Shown here one piece after another: positions 42,084 to 50,042 of a stretch of 64,000 nt of DNA. Position numbers and translations under genes: made by a program. Numbering within the stretch: position 1 is the first letter of the stretch; every line of letters begins with the position of its first letter. This DNA is from JAAXHB01 sp965221635. GTDB taxonomy: Bacteria > Actinomycetota > Acidimicrobiia > Acidimicrobiales > Aldehydirespiratoraceae. The stretch covers positions 2,666,001 through 2,730,000 of the forward strand of contig OZ244902.1 of the NCBI GenBank assembly GCA_965221635.1, in the 5' to 3' direction. The notes below the pieces were generated by a model. The model had not been told where the DNA came from. It made no database searches and worked only from the letters and a program-made list of their open reading frames with translations.

Positions 42084-42857
42084 TTAGGTCCAGCGGGTGG
42101 CTTGTTGGCGTTCCAGCCAGCCGAGTAGCAGCGCTATGGCGCGTGGGTCGTTGCGCAGGTGATGTGACCCTCCGCTGATGAGGCGCAGCGAGGTTGCGGA
42201 GTGCGCCTCGGCGATGGCACGAGCATCGGCGGCGGGGGTGGTTTCGTCCTCGCTGCCGTGCAACACCAGCAGCGCGCGCTCACCGAGCCTGGCGGCGGCG
42301 TCGGTGACTCGAACCCCGCGAAGCTCAGACGCCCACCGGTCAAAGGAAGCCGGGAACTGCGGGTCGTGAACCACACCAACCTCGCGGCTCCATACGAGCA
42401 GTTTGCGGGGGTTGCGGGCCCAGTGGTCGAAATCGGCGGACGCAGCAGCGGAGGCCACCCCGCGCACCCGAGGGTCTTGTGAGGCGTGCATCACCGCGAG
42501 TGATCCTCCGGTGCCGAACCCCACCAGCCAAATGCCGTCACATTCGGCGCGTTCGTCGAGCAGGTCAACGGCTGCTGCCAGGTCGCGCCGCCACCCGGTG
42601 AGCGAGAAGTCGCCCTCTGAGTGGTCCACGCCTCGGCTTGTGTAAGCCAGCGCTGCGCAGCCGGTTTCGGTGGCGATCCGATCCGCCAGTGCGGGCATGG
42701 TGGCGCAATAGTTGCGACCGGTGATCGGCTGGGTTGGGAAACCGTGCGCCACCACCACCCCACCAATCGCAGACAACCTCAACCGTGGCGGCACAGCCAG
42801 GTGAGCTGTGAGCGTGTTGCCGTCCACCTCGAAACGTTCGGGCATCACCTCACTCAC
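42084..42857 (-). CDS. Alpha/beta-hydrolase fold protein lacking the usual serine nucleophile
   Basis: 257 aa from a GTG (an internal ATG at 42845 is possible). Alpha/beta-hydrolase order: GGVVVAHGFPTQPITGRNY (oxyanion strand), ALAYTSRGVDHSEGDFSLTGWRRDL, the nucleophile elbow, HGSEDETTP (acid) and GGSHHLRND (His). The elbow reads VGFGTGGSL, where the family has GxSxG, so the nucleophile position is glycine. A following Ser could in principle substitute, otherwise the protein may bind ligands without hydrolysis. It is followed on the same strand by aceE after a gap when read downstream. Confidence 0.85.
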   Translation of the reverse strand: MSEVMPERFEVDGNTLTAHLAVPPRLRLSAIGGVVVAHGFPTQPITGRNYCATMPALADRIATETGCAALAYTSRGVDHSEGDFSLTGWRRDLAAAVDLLDERAECDGIWLVGFGTGGSLAVMHASQDPRVRGVASAAASADFDHWARNPRKLLVWSREVGVVHDPQFPASFDRWASELRGVRVTDAAARLGERALLVLHGSEDETTPAADARAIAEAHSATSLRLISGGSHHLRNDPRAIALLLGWLERQQATRWT

Positions 42858-42956
42858 ACCGGTTCACGCCCCGGGCCACAGCAGTGGATCCGCCGGCAGG
42901 CCGATGGGCCGGCGGGTGGTGTCGCCAAACCGTGGGGGCCGGGCGCCCCGCGGCGC

Positions 42957-45674
42957 TCAGCACACCCCGGCGTTCGGATCGCCCGGATGGGGCAGGCTCG
43001 GATCGATGCCGTAGTGCTCGATGGCCGATGCCACCTCGTCTCCGGAGGTTTCTCCTGCTTCTGCCAGTGCTGCCAGAACCGCCGCGGTGATGTGGGGTGC
43101 GTCCACCTCGAAGAAGCCTCGCAGCGCTTCGCGCGTGTCGGAGCGACCGAACCCGTCGGTGCCGAGCACGTGAAGCGGTCGGGGAGTGAAGCGGGCCACC
43201 TGGTCGGGCACCAGGGTCATGTAATCGGTGACCGCCACGATCGGGCCCTCCGAGTCGCCCAGCAGTCGGGTCACCCGCGGCACACGCGGCTCGGCTTGCG
43301 GGTTCAACCGGTTGAAACGCTCCGCTTCGAGGGCTTCGCGGCGCAGCTTCTGATACGAGGTGGCGCTCCACAACTCGGCGGACACGTTGTGATGTTCGGC
43401 CAGCAGGCTTTGCGCCTCACGCGCCGCGCCCTGCGAGGCCCCAGAGAACAGGATCGTGGCCCGGCGCCTGTTCCCGCCTGCGCCGTCGTCGAACTTGTAC
43501 AAGCCGCCGGTGATGTCCTCGGGGGTCACCAGATCACCTCGTGGCGGCTGCTCGTAGTTCTCGTTGTAGATGGTGATGTAGTAGAACACGTCCTCGCCGT
43601 CGGCGGAATTGGGCGGCGCCATGCGCTGCAGGCCGTCGGCGATGATCGCGCCGAGTTCGTACGCGAAGGCCGGGTCGTAAGCCTCACACGCCGGCACTGT
43701 GGTGGCCAGAACGTGACTGTGGCCGTCCTGGTGTTGCAGCCCTTCACCCAAAAGGGTGGTTCGCCCGGCGGTGGCGCCCATCAGAAAGCCCCTGGCTCGC
43801 GCGTCGGCCGCGGCCCAGATCGAATCACCAACCCGCTGGAAGCCGAACATCGAATAAAACGAATAGAACGGCACCATCGGCACGCCAAGGTTGGCGTAGG
43901 AAGTGCCCGCGGCGAGCCAGCTCGCCAGCGATCCGCACTCGGTGATGCCTTCCTCGAGAATCTGCCCGTCCGACGATTCGCTGTAGGACAACAACAAGTC
44001 GTGATCCACCGGTTCGTAAAGCTGGCCTCGCGGTGCGTAAATGCGGAACTCGCGGAACAGCGAATCCATGCCGAAGGTGCGGGCCTCGTCGGGCACGATC
44101 GGCACCACCCTCGCGCCGAACGCCGGGTCTCGCATCATGTCGCGCAGCAGCACCGTGAAGGCCATCGTGGTGGACACCGCCCTGCCACCGGAGCCCTTCT
44201 GCAGATCCCGGAACGGGCCGTCGTTGGGCAGGCTGATCGGACGACGGTCGCGTATCACTCTGCGGGGCACCGAACCGTCGAGGGCGCGGCGCCGGTACAT
44301 CATGTACTGGTATTCCACCGAATCGGGATCGGGACGGTAGTACGGCGGAAGGCCGTCCTCGAGCGCGGCTTCGTCGATCTCGGCTTCCATGTGGAGCCGC
44401 TCGCGCAGCTCCAGCAGCTGCCGTTTGGTCATCTTCTTGATCTGGTGGGTGGCGTTTCTGCCTTCGAAACCTTCGCCGAGCGTCCAGCCCTTGATGGTCT
44501 TGGCGAGGATCACCGTGGGCTGGCCTCGCACTTCGCTGGCGGCCTTGAAAGCGGCGTAGACCTTTTGGTAGTCGTGGCCGCCGCGGGGCAAGCTGCGCAG
44601 CTCCTCGTCTGAGAGGTGCTCCACCAGTTTGCGCAAACGGGGATCGGGGCCGAAGAAGTGCTCACGGATGTAAGCCCCGGACTCCACCGCGTAACGCTGG
44701 TATTCGCCGTCCACTGTTTGGGCCATCTTGTTGAGCAGCGCGCCGTCGATGTCGCGGTGCAGCAGCTCGTCCCAGCGTGACCCCCAGATCACCTTGATCA
44801 CGTTCCATCCGGCGCCGCGGAACACGCCTTCGAGTTCCTGGATGATCTTGCCGTTGCCGCGCACCGGGCCGTCGAGGCGTTGCAGGTTGCAGTTCACCAC
44901 CCATTTGAGGTTGTCCAGGTCGTTGCGCCCGGCCAGCGAAATGGCGCCCAGCGTTTCGGGTTCGTCGCATTCTCCGTCCCCCAAGAAGCACCACACCACA
45001 GAGCCGGAGGTGTCCTCGATGTGGCGGTTGTGCAGGTACTTGTTGAACCGGGCGTGGTAGATCGAATGGATCGGCCCGAGCCCCATCGACACGGTGGGGT
45101 ACTCCCAGAAGTCCGGCATGAGCCGGGGGTGGGGATAGCTGGACAGGCCGTTGCCTCCCACCTCCATGCGGAAGTTGTCGAGCTGTTGCTCGCTGAGTCG
45201 GCCCTCGAGGAACGCCCGGGCGTACACGCCTGGCGCTGCGTGGCCCTGGAAGTAGATGTGATCGCCGGGCAGGCCGTCGTCCTTGCCTCTGAAGAAGTGG
45301 TTGAACCCAACTTCGTACAGCGACGCCGAGGACGCAAACGTGGACAGGTGCCCGCCAAGGCCGTCGGCGAGCTTGTTGGCTCGGATCACCATCGCCGCGG
45401 CGTTCCACCGGATGAACGCCCGGATGCGTCGTTCCACGTGCTCCTCGCCGGGGAAGAACGGCTGCTCCTCGGCGGGGATGGTGTTGATGTAGGGCGTGAA
45501 CGTGGTTGGAGGCACCCCCACCTGGTGCTCGTTGGCCCGTTCCAGCAGCTTCGCCACGATGTAACGGGCCCTCGCCTGGCCCTTGGCGGCCACCACCGCG
45601 TCGAAGGAATCCACCCATTCCTGGGTTTCGGTGGGATCCAGGTCAGGAAGCTGACGAAGAAAATGGTCAATCAT
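42957..45674 (-). CDS. aceE: Pyruvate dehydrogenase E1 component, homodimeric type
   Basis: 905 aa, within the normal 880-930 range. Thiamine-diphosphate enzyme that decarboxylates pyruvate and passes the acetyl group to lipoyl-E2. Marks: STFASSASLYEVGFNHFFRGKD and GHAAPGVYARAFLEGRL (E1p-specific), the ThDP motif GDGECDEPETLGAISLAGRNDLDNLKWVVNCN, TFGMDSLFREFRIYAPRGQLYEPVDHDLLL, and RRATILFSGASQGAAREA in the C-terminal domain. The other complex genes (lpd, E2 and lipBA) lie at 48-53 kb on the opposite strand. Confidence 0.97.
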   Translation of the reverse strand: MIDHFLRQLPDLDPTETQEWVDSFDAVVAAKGQARARYIVAKLLERANEHQVGVPPTTFTPYINTIPAEEQPFFPGEEHVERRIRAFIRWNAAAMVIRANKLADGLGGHLSTFASSASLYEVGFNHFFRGKDDGLPGDHIYFQGHAAPGVYARAFLEGRLSEQQLDNFRMEVGGNGLSSYPHPRLMPDFWEYPTVSMGLGPIHSIYHARFNKYLHNRHIEDTSGSVVWCFLGDGECDEPETLGAISLAGRNDLDNLKWVVNCNLQRLDGPVRGNGKIIQELEGVFRGAGWNVIKVIWGSRWDELLHRDIDGALLNKMAQTVDGEYQRYAVESGAYIREHFFGPDPRLRKLVEHLSDEELRSLPRGGHDYQKVYAAFKAASEVRGQPTVILAKTIKGWTLGEGFEGRNATHQIKKMTKRQLLELRERLHMEAEIDEAALEDGLPPYYRPDPDSVEYQYMMYRRRALDGSVPRRVIRDRRPISLPNDGPFRDLQKGSGGRAVSTTMAFTVLLRDMMRDPAFGARVVPIVPDEARTFGMDSLFREFRIYAPRGQLYEPVDHDLLLSYSESSDGQILEEGITECGSLASWLAAGTSYANLGVPMVPFYSFYSMFGFQRVGDSIWAAADARARGFLMGATAGRTTLLGEGLQHQDGHSHVLATTVPACEAYDPAFAYELGAIIADGLQRMAPPNSADGEDVFYYITIYNENYEQPPRGDLVTPEDITGGLYKFDDGAGGNRRRATILFSGASQGAAREAQSLLAEHHNVSAELWSATSYQKLRREALEAERFNRLNPQAEPRVPRVTRLLGDSEGPIVAVTDYMTLVPDQVARFTPRPLHVLGTDGFGRSDTREALRGFFEVDAPHITAAVLAALAEAGETSGDEVASAIEHYGIDPSLPHPGDPNAGVC

Positions 45675-45910
45675 CCGTCCGTCCCACCGCTACGAGTTCA
45701 AGGTGATGTCCGTAGGTCATGCGCAGCACGAGCGTACCCCCACCACCAAAGCCACCCAGCCCCCTAAGCGCGCACCAAGGGCCAATCCAAACTCCCCCCG
45801 GTCGTGTGACTCACAAGGCCGGGAACCAAGAGCAGTGGCAAATCCAAGGCGAGCCGCAAAACCAAGGTGGGCGGGGTACAAGCCAGGTGGGCGGGTGGCC
45901 GGCGGCCGGG

Positions 45911-45949
45911 TTGCGGAACAATCTGCAGCGAAGCGAAGCCGTTCCGCAA
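45911..45949. repeat. Inverted repeat TTGCGGAAC...GTTCCGCAA
   Basis: Perfect 9-bp arms separated by 21 nt. It lies in the gap between divergent aceE and rnhA and may be a regulator site or an mRNA hairpin. Confidence 0.7.
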
Positions 45950-45962
45950 ACGGACCGCCGGT

Positions 45963-46009
45963 CAGGCCCCGCCCACCGGAAGGAGCGACCAGCAGGCCCC
46001 GCCCACCGG
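45963..46009. repeat. Direct repeat CAGGCCCCGCCCACCGG, two copies 30 bp apart
   Basis: The 17-bp unit is exact at 45963-45979 and 45993-46009; the following bases (AAGG / GAGG) diverge. The second copy ends 13 nt before the TACGCT box. Confidence 0.8.
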
Positions 46010-46021
46010 GAGGGCGGTGGG

Positions 46022-46027
46022 TACGCT
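46022..46027 (+). promoter_or_regulatory. -10 element TACGCT, leaderless promoter
   Basis: Six nt separate TACGCT from a GTG that starts a 20-residue frame overlapping rnhA. Confidence 0.5.
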
Positions 46028-46033
46028 CGCGGG

Positions 46034-46096
46034 GTGGGGCGAGTTGACTTTGCGGGGGATGCGCGGGTCGAGGCTCGGATTCGGGGCGTGCTGTGA
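46034..46096 (+). CDS. Putative 20-aa leader peptide coupled to rnhA
   Basis: GTG 6 nt after TACGCT, 20 codons, TGA overlapping the GTG of rnhA (GTGA). Since rnhA itself lacks a clear ribosome-binding site, ribosomes loaded on the leaderless end could reinitiate at rnhA. The peptide (VGRVDFAGDARVE...) has no recognisable function. Inference from arrangement only. Confidence 0.4.
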   Translation: MGRVDFAGDARVEARIRGVL

Positions 46097-46545
46097 CCGA
46101 CGTGCCGGTGGTGGTGTACACGGACGGTGCGTGCAAGGGCAATCCCGGCCCTGGTGGTTGGGCGTGGGTGGTGCCCGGTGGCGCATGGGCGTGCGGCGCC
46201 GAGGCGCACACCACCAATCAGCGAATGGAACTGACCGCTGCGCTGCAGGCGCTGAGGGCGGTGCAAGGCCCCGTTGAGGTGGTGTCGGACTCCGCCTACG
46301 TGGTGAACTGCTTCAGGGACAAGTGGTATCAGGGCTGGCAGCAGCGAGGCTGGCGAAACGCCAACCGCAAGCCGGTCGCCAACCGTGACCTTTGGGAGCC
46401 ACTGATCGGCTTGTGGCGACAGCGGTCCGGTGAGATTACCTGGCGCTGGGTGAAGGGCCACGCCGGCAACGAATGGAATGAAGTTGCCGACCAGCTCGCC
46501 TCCGACGCCGCCGACACCCAACAGGCCCGCCACGGAACCAACTAA
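46093..46545 (+). CDS. rnhA: Ribonuclease HI
   Basis: 150 aa. It cuts the RNA strand of RNA-DNA hybrids. All four catalytic acids are present: Asp11 in YTDGACKGNPGPGGW, Glu46 in NQRMEL, Asp66 in VVSDSAYV and the last Asp in NEVADQLAS; the basic handle region WYQGWQQRGWRNANRKPVANRDLW follows. The GTG start overlaps the end of a 20-codon leader frame. Confidence 0.96.
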   Translation: MTDVPVVVYTDGACKGNPGPGGWAWVVPGGAWACGAEAHTTNQRMELTAALQALRAVQGPVEVVSDSAYVVNCFRDKWYQGWQQRGWRNANRKPVANRDLWEPLIGLWRQRSGEITWRWVKGHAGNEWNEVADQLASDAADTQQARHGTN

Positions 46546-46689
46546 AGGGCGCGCTCACCACGGCTTGAGCCCAAACGGCCGCCACCTGTGCGTGCGGCTC
46601 TGCCACAGGTGAACCGGCGCAGACTCCCAAGCCAGGCAACCGGCCCATCGCAACGGGGCCCGGCATCGGCCCGGGTTGGGTGGGGCTGA

Positions 46690-47643
46690 CTATTTCCTGA
46701 GCAGCGACTCCAGGGCGCCACGCAGCTGCGGGTCGGAGAACTCGAAGCCGTTGTCACTGAGCACCGACGGCTGCACTCGTGCGCTGGAGTACAGCAGCTC
46801 CTGGGCCAGTTCGCGGCCAAGGCGCGCCCACAGGGCAGGCTTGGGTGTGGGAAGAAGGGTGGGGCGGCGCAGCACCTCGCCGAGCGTCTTGGTGAACTCG
46901 GCGTTGGTTACGGGGTTCGGTGCGGTGAGGTTCACAGGGCCCTCGATGTCGGATTCCAGCAGCCACACCAGCGCGGCCACCTCATCGGCGAGCGTGATCC
47001 AGCTCATGTACTGACGACCGTTGCCGACACGCCCGCCGATTCCCAGTTTGAACGGTGTCAGCAGGCTCGCCAGCGCCCCACCTGTGGTGGACAGAACGAT
47101 CCCGGTGCGCGGGTGGCACACACGAATCCCGGCGGCTCTGGCCGGATCCGCCGCAGCTTCCCACTGGGCGCAAACGTCGGCCAGGAACCCCTCTCCGGGC
47201 TGCGACGACTCGTGGAGGATTTCCGAGCCGCGATCGCCGTACCAGCCGATGGCGCTGGCGGAGATCAGCACCGCCGGTGGCCGATCCAGGCTCGCCAACG
47301 ATTCGGCGAGCAGCCCGGTGGCCACGATGCGACTGTCGGCGATGCGCTGCTTCTGGGCCGCAGACCAGCGCCGCGCCGCGATCGGCTCACCGGCGAGGTG
47401 TACAACTGCGTGGAGCCCGTCAAGGGCTGCCGTGTCGATCGTGGCGGCCAGGGGATCCCAGCGCACAATGTCGCCGCCGGTGTCGCCGCCGTCGGCAGGC
47501 GCTGAGCCTCCCGCTCGCACGACGGGCACCACCTTGAATCCACGCTGCTGTAGCTCAGCGGTGAGGGCACGACCTATCAGGCCGGTCGCGCCGGTGATCG
47601 CCACTCGGCGCGGTGCTGGAGTATTGGATGAATCGGAGGTCAT
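46690..47643 (-). CDS. TIGR01777-type NAD-dependent epimerase/dehydratase family protein (YfcH-like)
   Basis: 317 aa, Rossmann-fold extended SDR: RRVAITGATGLIGRALTAEL at the N-terminus, VVHLAGEPIAARRWSAAQKQRIADSRI, SASAIGWYGDRGSEIL (catalytic Tyr region) and the C-terminal DUF1731-like domain with PNPVTNAEFTKTLGEVLRRPTLLPTPKPAL. A -10-like TAGACC ends 6 nt before the ATG. It is a broadly conserved family linked to cell-envelope or division traits in some bacteria; the reaction is unknown. Confidence 0.93.
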   Translation of the reverse strand: MTSDSSNTPAPRRVAITGATGLIGRALTAELQQRGFKVVPVVRAGGSAPADGGDTGGDIVRWDPLAATIDTAALDGLHAVVHLAGEPIAARRWSAAQKQRIADSRIVATGLLAESLASLDRPPAVLISASAIGWYGDRGSEILHESSQPGEGFLADVCAQWEAAADPARAAGIRVCHPRTGIVLSTTGGALASLLTPFKLGIGGRVGNGRQYMSWITLADEVAALVWLLESDIEGPVNLTAPNPVTNAEFTKTLGEVLRRPTLLPTPKPALWARLGRELAQELLYSSARVQPSVLSDNGFEFSDPQLRGALESLLRK

Positions 47644-47739
47644 TGGACGGGTCTACCATTGCCAACGCCATCTCATGCCGCGCACGCCTGGCACACAATC
47701 TGCCAAAGGCAACCAGGCTGCTGATCAAAGGAGAACACG

Positions 47740-47988
47740 ATGAACACCAACGGCGGGGTCGAGACACCCAAGCAGACCAAGAAGGCGCCCTGGGGGCTGA
47801 TCGCAGCCGCGGTGGTTGCGGTGGCGTTCATCGTGTTCGTGGTGCAAAACGGCGACGAGGCCGAGGTGACGTGGCTGTTCTTCGACACCACCGGGCCCCT
47901 GTGGGTGGTGATCCTTGTTGCGGCCATCGTCGGCGCTTTCCTCAGCGAGGTCGCGGCACGGCTCGTGCGACGGTCACGTCGCCGCTAG
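47740..47988 (+). CDS. LapA-domain (DUF1049) small membrane protein
   Basis: 82 aa from an ATG with AAAGGAG upstream. Two membrane helices: WGLIAAAVVAVAFIVFVVQN and GPLWVVILVAAIVGAFLSEVAARL, separated by a short loop with the typical FVVQNGDEAEVTWLFFD motif of LapA-like proteins, and a basic RRSRRR end. In E. coli LapA/LapB control LPS synthesis, but in actinobacteria, which lack LPS, the role of such proteins is unknown. A second tiny membrane protein follows. Confidence 0.8.
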   Translation: MNTNGGVETPKQTKKAPWGLIAAAVVAVAFIVFVVQNGDEAEVTWLFFDTTGPLWVVILVAAIVGAFLSEVAARLVRRSRRR

Positions 47989-48126
47989 CGATCCCGACAC
48001 CCCCTGTAGTTGCGCATTGCCCCGCACGCGGGCACCCGCTGCGGCGAGGCTCGGTGAGCACCCCATCGCAGAGTCGGCCCAGAGGGACAGCGGGTTGACC
48101 CGCCGTCGGCGGTTGGAGGAGGCGCG

Positions 48127-48216
48127 GTGAGCACGCGCATGTTGATCACCCTGGCGCTGCTTTGCGCCATGGCCATACTGGTGGCCTTCACGGTGCAGGT
48201 GTTGATCGCCCGCTGA
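48127..48216 (+). CDS. Tiny single-span membrane protein (29 aa)
   Basis: GTG start with GGAGGAGG about 6 nt upstream and TGA stop; the peptide is almost entirely one hydrophobic helix (ITLALLCAMAILVAFTVQVLI) preceded by STRM and ending with AR. The strong ribosome-binding site is the main support. It follows the LapA-like gene by 138 bp on the same strand. Confidence 0.5.
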   Translation: MSTRMLITLALLCAMAILVAFTVQVLIAR

Positions 48217-48449
48217 GACGCGCACCCCTTTCGGACGAACGGCGCCGCCCGTCCCTGTTCGCCAATCGCCGGAACTCGGTGTCGGGCGAAACGGTCTCCA
48301 CTGGGAAACACCGCCGGCGGACGCTTCGCTCCACACGGCAGCGCAGGTGAAACACGATGTCGCTTGGTTCCGCGCCGTAACGCACGGTGGCGGGCCACCG
48401 GCAGCCGCCTGGATCGCGGCGGTAGAGTCGGCGTTGACCGGGAGGCCTT

Positions 48450-49856
48450 GTGAGCAGCGTTGAACACGATGTGATCGTCATCGGTGGTGGCCCCGGTGGG
48501 TATGCCGCCGCCCTGTACGGAGCAGCCGCCGGCTTGAATGTGGGCCTGGTGGAGCATCAGAAGCTGGGCGGCACGTGCCTTCACGTGGGATGCATCCCCG
48601 CCAAGGAACTGCTCGAAGCCGCGTCGGTGTGGCGAACGGTGCGCTCCGCCGGCGATTTCGGCATCAAGGCCGGTAAACCAAGCCTCGACTGGGGCAAGGT
48701 GATGGCCCGCAAGCAGCGCATCATCGACGGTCTCACCTCGGGGCTGTCGGGACTGCTGGGTCAACGCAAGGTGACCGTTTACGAGGGCGCCGGTTCGCTC
48801 AACGGCCCTGGCGCAGTGACGGTGACCGGCGCCGACGGGCAGGAATCGCTCAAGGCGGGCTCGGTGATTTTGGCCACCGGATCAGAACCCAGAACGATCC
48901 CCGGTTTCGACATTGACGGCACCATCGTGGTGACCTCCGACGAGTTGCTCTCGCTGCCTGCGCTGCCCGGCAGCGCCGCGGTGATCGGTGGTGGGGCGAT
49001 CGGCTGCGAGTTCGCGTCGATGATGGGCGACCTCGGCGTTGACGTCACGATCCTTGAGGCCCTGCCGGAAATCCTCGCCGGTTGCGACGCGGATGTGGTG
49101 AAGGTGATCCGCCGTTCGTTCCGCAAGCGGCGCATCACGGTGGCCGCGGGTGTGTCGGTGAACGGGCACGAGCCCCGCTCCGACGGTTCGGGCACCGTTG
49201 TGAGCTACGGCAAGGACAAACAGCTCGACGTTGACCTGGTGGTGGTGGCGGTGGGTCGCAAACCCCGCACCACCGGGATCGGGCTGGAAGAAGCCGGCGT
49301 GGCCCTCGACGACCGTGGTTTCGTGCAAACAGACGGCGCCTGTCGCACAAGCGCTCAAGGCGTTTGGGCGGTGGGGGACTTGATCAACACGCCGCAGTTG
49401 GCGCACACCGCGTTCGCGGAGGGAATGCTCGCCATTAAGGACATCCTCGGCGAGAACCCCGCGGCGCTCAACCATCACGGCACGCCGTGGTGCATCTACT
49501 GCCATCCTGAGGTGGCCTTCGCCGGGTTCACCGAAGCCGGGGCCAAGGAGGCCGGGTACGAAGTGGTTGCCTCCGCTCATCGTCACCTCGGCAACGGTCG
49601 AGCCCAGATCCTCGGCGACACCGAAGGCCTGGTGAAGATCATCGCCGAGAAGCAGCCCGACGGCACAGGTGGTCGCATCCTTGGCGTTCACATGGCGGGT
49701 CCGTGGGTCACCGAACAGCTCGGCCAGGGGTATCTGGCGGTGAACTGGGAGGCCACCGTCGATGACGTGGCCTCGCTGATCCAGCCCCATCCCACGTTGA
49801 GCGAACTGTTCGGCGAAACGGCGCTCTCGCTCACCGGGCGAGCCCTTCACGGCTGA
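48450..49856 (+). CDS. lpdA: Dihydrolipoyl dehydrogenase (E3)
   Basis: 468 aa, GTG start behind GGGAGG. Flavoprotein that reoxidises dihydrolipoamide of 2-oxoacid dehydrogenase complexes. FAD motif VIVIGGGPGGYAAALYGA, redox-active disulfide GGTCLHVGCIPAKELL, NAD motif VIGGGAIGCEFASMMGDLG, second FAD segment VWAVGDLINTPQLAH and the C-terminal HPTLSE catalytic His/Glu pair. It stands 186 bp before the E2 gene on the same strand. Confidence 0.96.
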   Translation: MSSVEHDVIVIGGGPGGYAAALYGAAAGLNVGLVEHQKLGGTCLHVGCIPAKELLEAASVWRTVRSAGDFGIKAGKPSLDWGKVMARKQRIIDGLTSGLSGLLGQRKVTVYEGAGSLNGPGAVTVTGADGQESLKAGSVILATGSEPRTIPGFDIDGTIVVTSDELLSLPALPGSAAVIGGGAIGCEFASMMGDLGVDVTILEALPEILAGCDADVVKVIRRSFRKRRITVAAGVSVNGHEPRSDGSGTVVSYGKDKQLDVDLVVVAVGRKPRTTGIGLEEAGVALDDRGFVQTDGACRTSAQGVWAVGDLINTPQLAHTAFAEGMLAIKDILGENPAALNHHGTPWCIYCHPEVAFAGFTEAGAKEAGYEVVASAHRHLGNGRAQILGDTEGLVKIIAEKQPDGTGGRILGVHMAGPWVTEQLGQGYLAVNWEATVDDVASLIQPHPTLSELFGETALSLTGRALHG

Positions 49857-49929
49857 GACGCCAGCCACAGGCAAAGCTCGAAGCGGCCTGAAGTGATGGC
49901 CTGACCCTCACCGGCAAACCTCAACCTCC

Positions 49930-49986
49930 CGCACTCCGCTTTCGCACTCCGCTTTCCGCACAGACCTTTCCCCACAGACCTTTCCC
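49930..49986. repeat. Two consecutive short tandem duplications between lpdA and E2
   Basis: CGCACTCCGCTTT occurs twice (49930-49955), then CACAGACCTTTCCC twice (49959-49986), followed by a fragment of the second unit. Both are exact. The stretch is pyrimidine-rich on this strand and lies in the leader of the E2 gene. Confidence 0.9.
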
Positions 49987-50042
49987 CACAATCCGCACAT
50001 CACCCGGCAGCCTGCAGGCAACCCGAAAGGCAGGGCGTGTTC

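Larger units (their letters stand above)
45675..46033. other. Intergenic region between aceE and rnhA with repeats
   Basis: About 360 bp with no supported gene. It contains an inverted repeat (45911-45949), a 30-bp-spaced direct repeat (45963-46009) and the TACGCT -10 element used upstream of rnhA. The divergent aceE promoter should also be here. Confidence 0.6.

Noticed and set aside
42621..44612. A 663-codon open frame on the plus strand opposite aceE
   Set aside because: Antisense to a clear pyruvate dehydrogenase gene; His/Arg/Gly-rich with no motif. Same applies to the long frame at 21702-23198 opposite aceA.
46034..46096. Translation attenuator leader with runs of one amino-acid codon
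   Set aside because: The 20 codons show no run of a single amino acid, so classical attenuation is not indicated.
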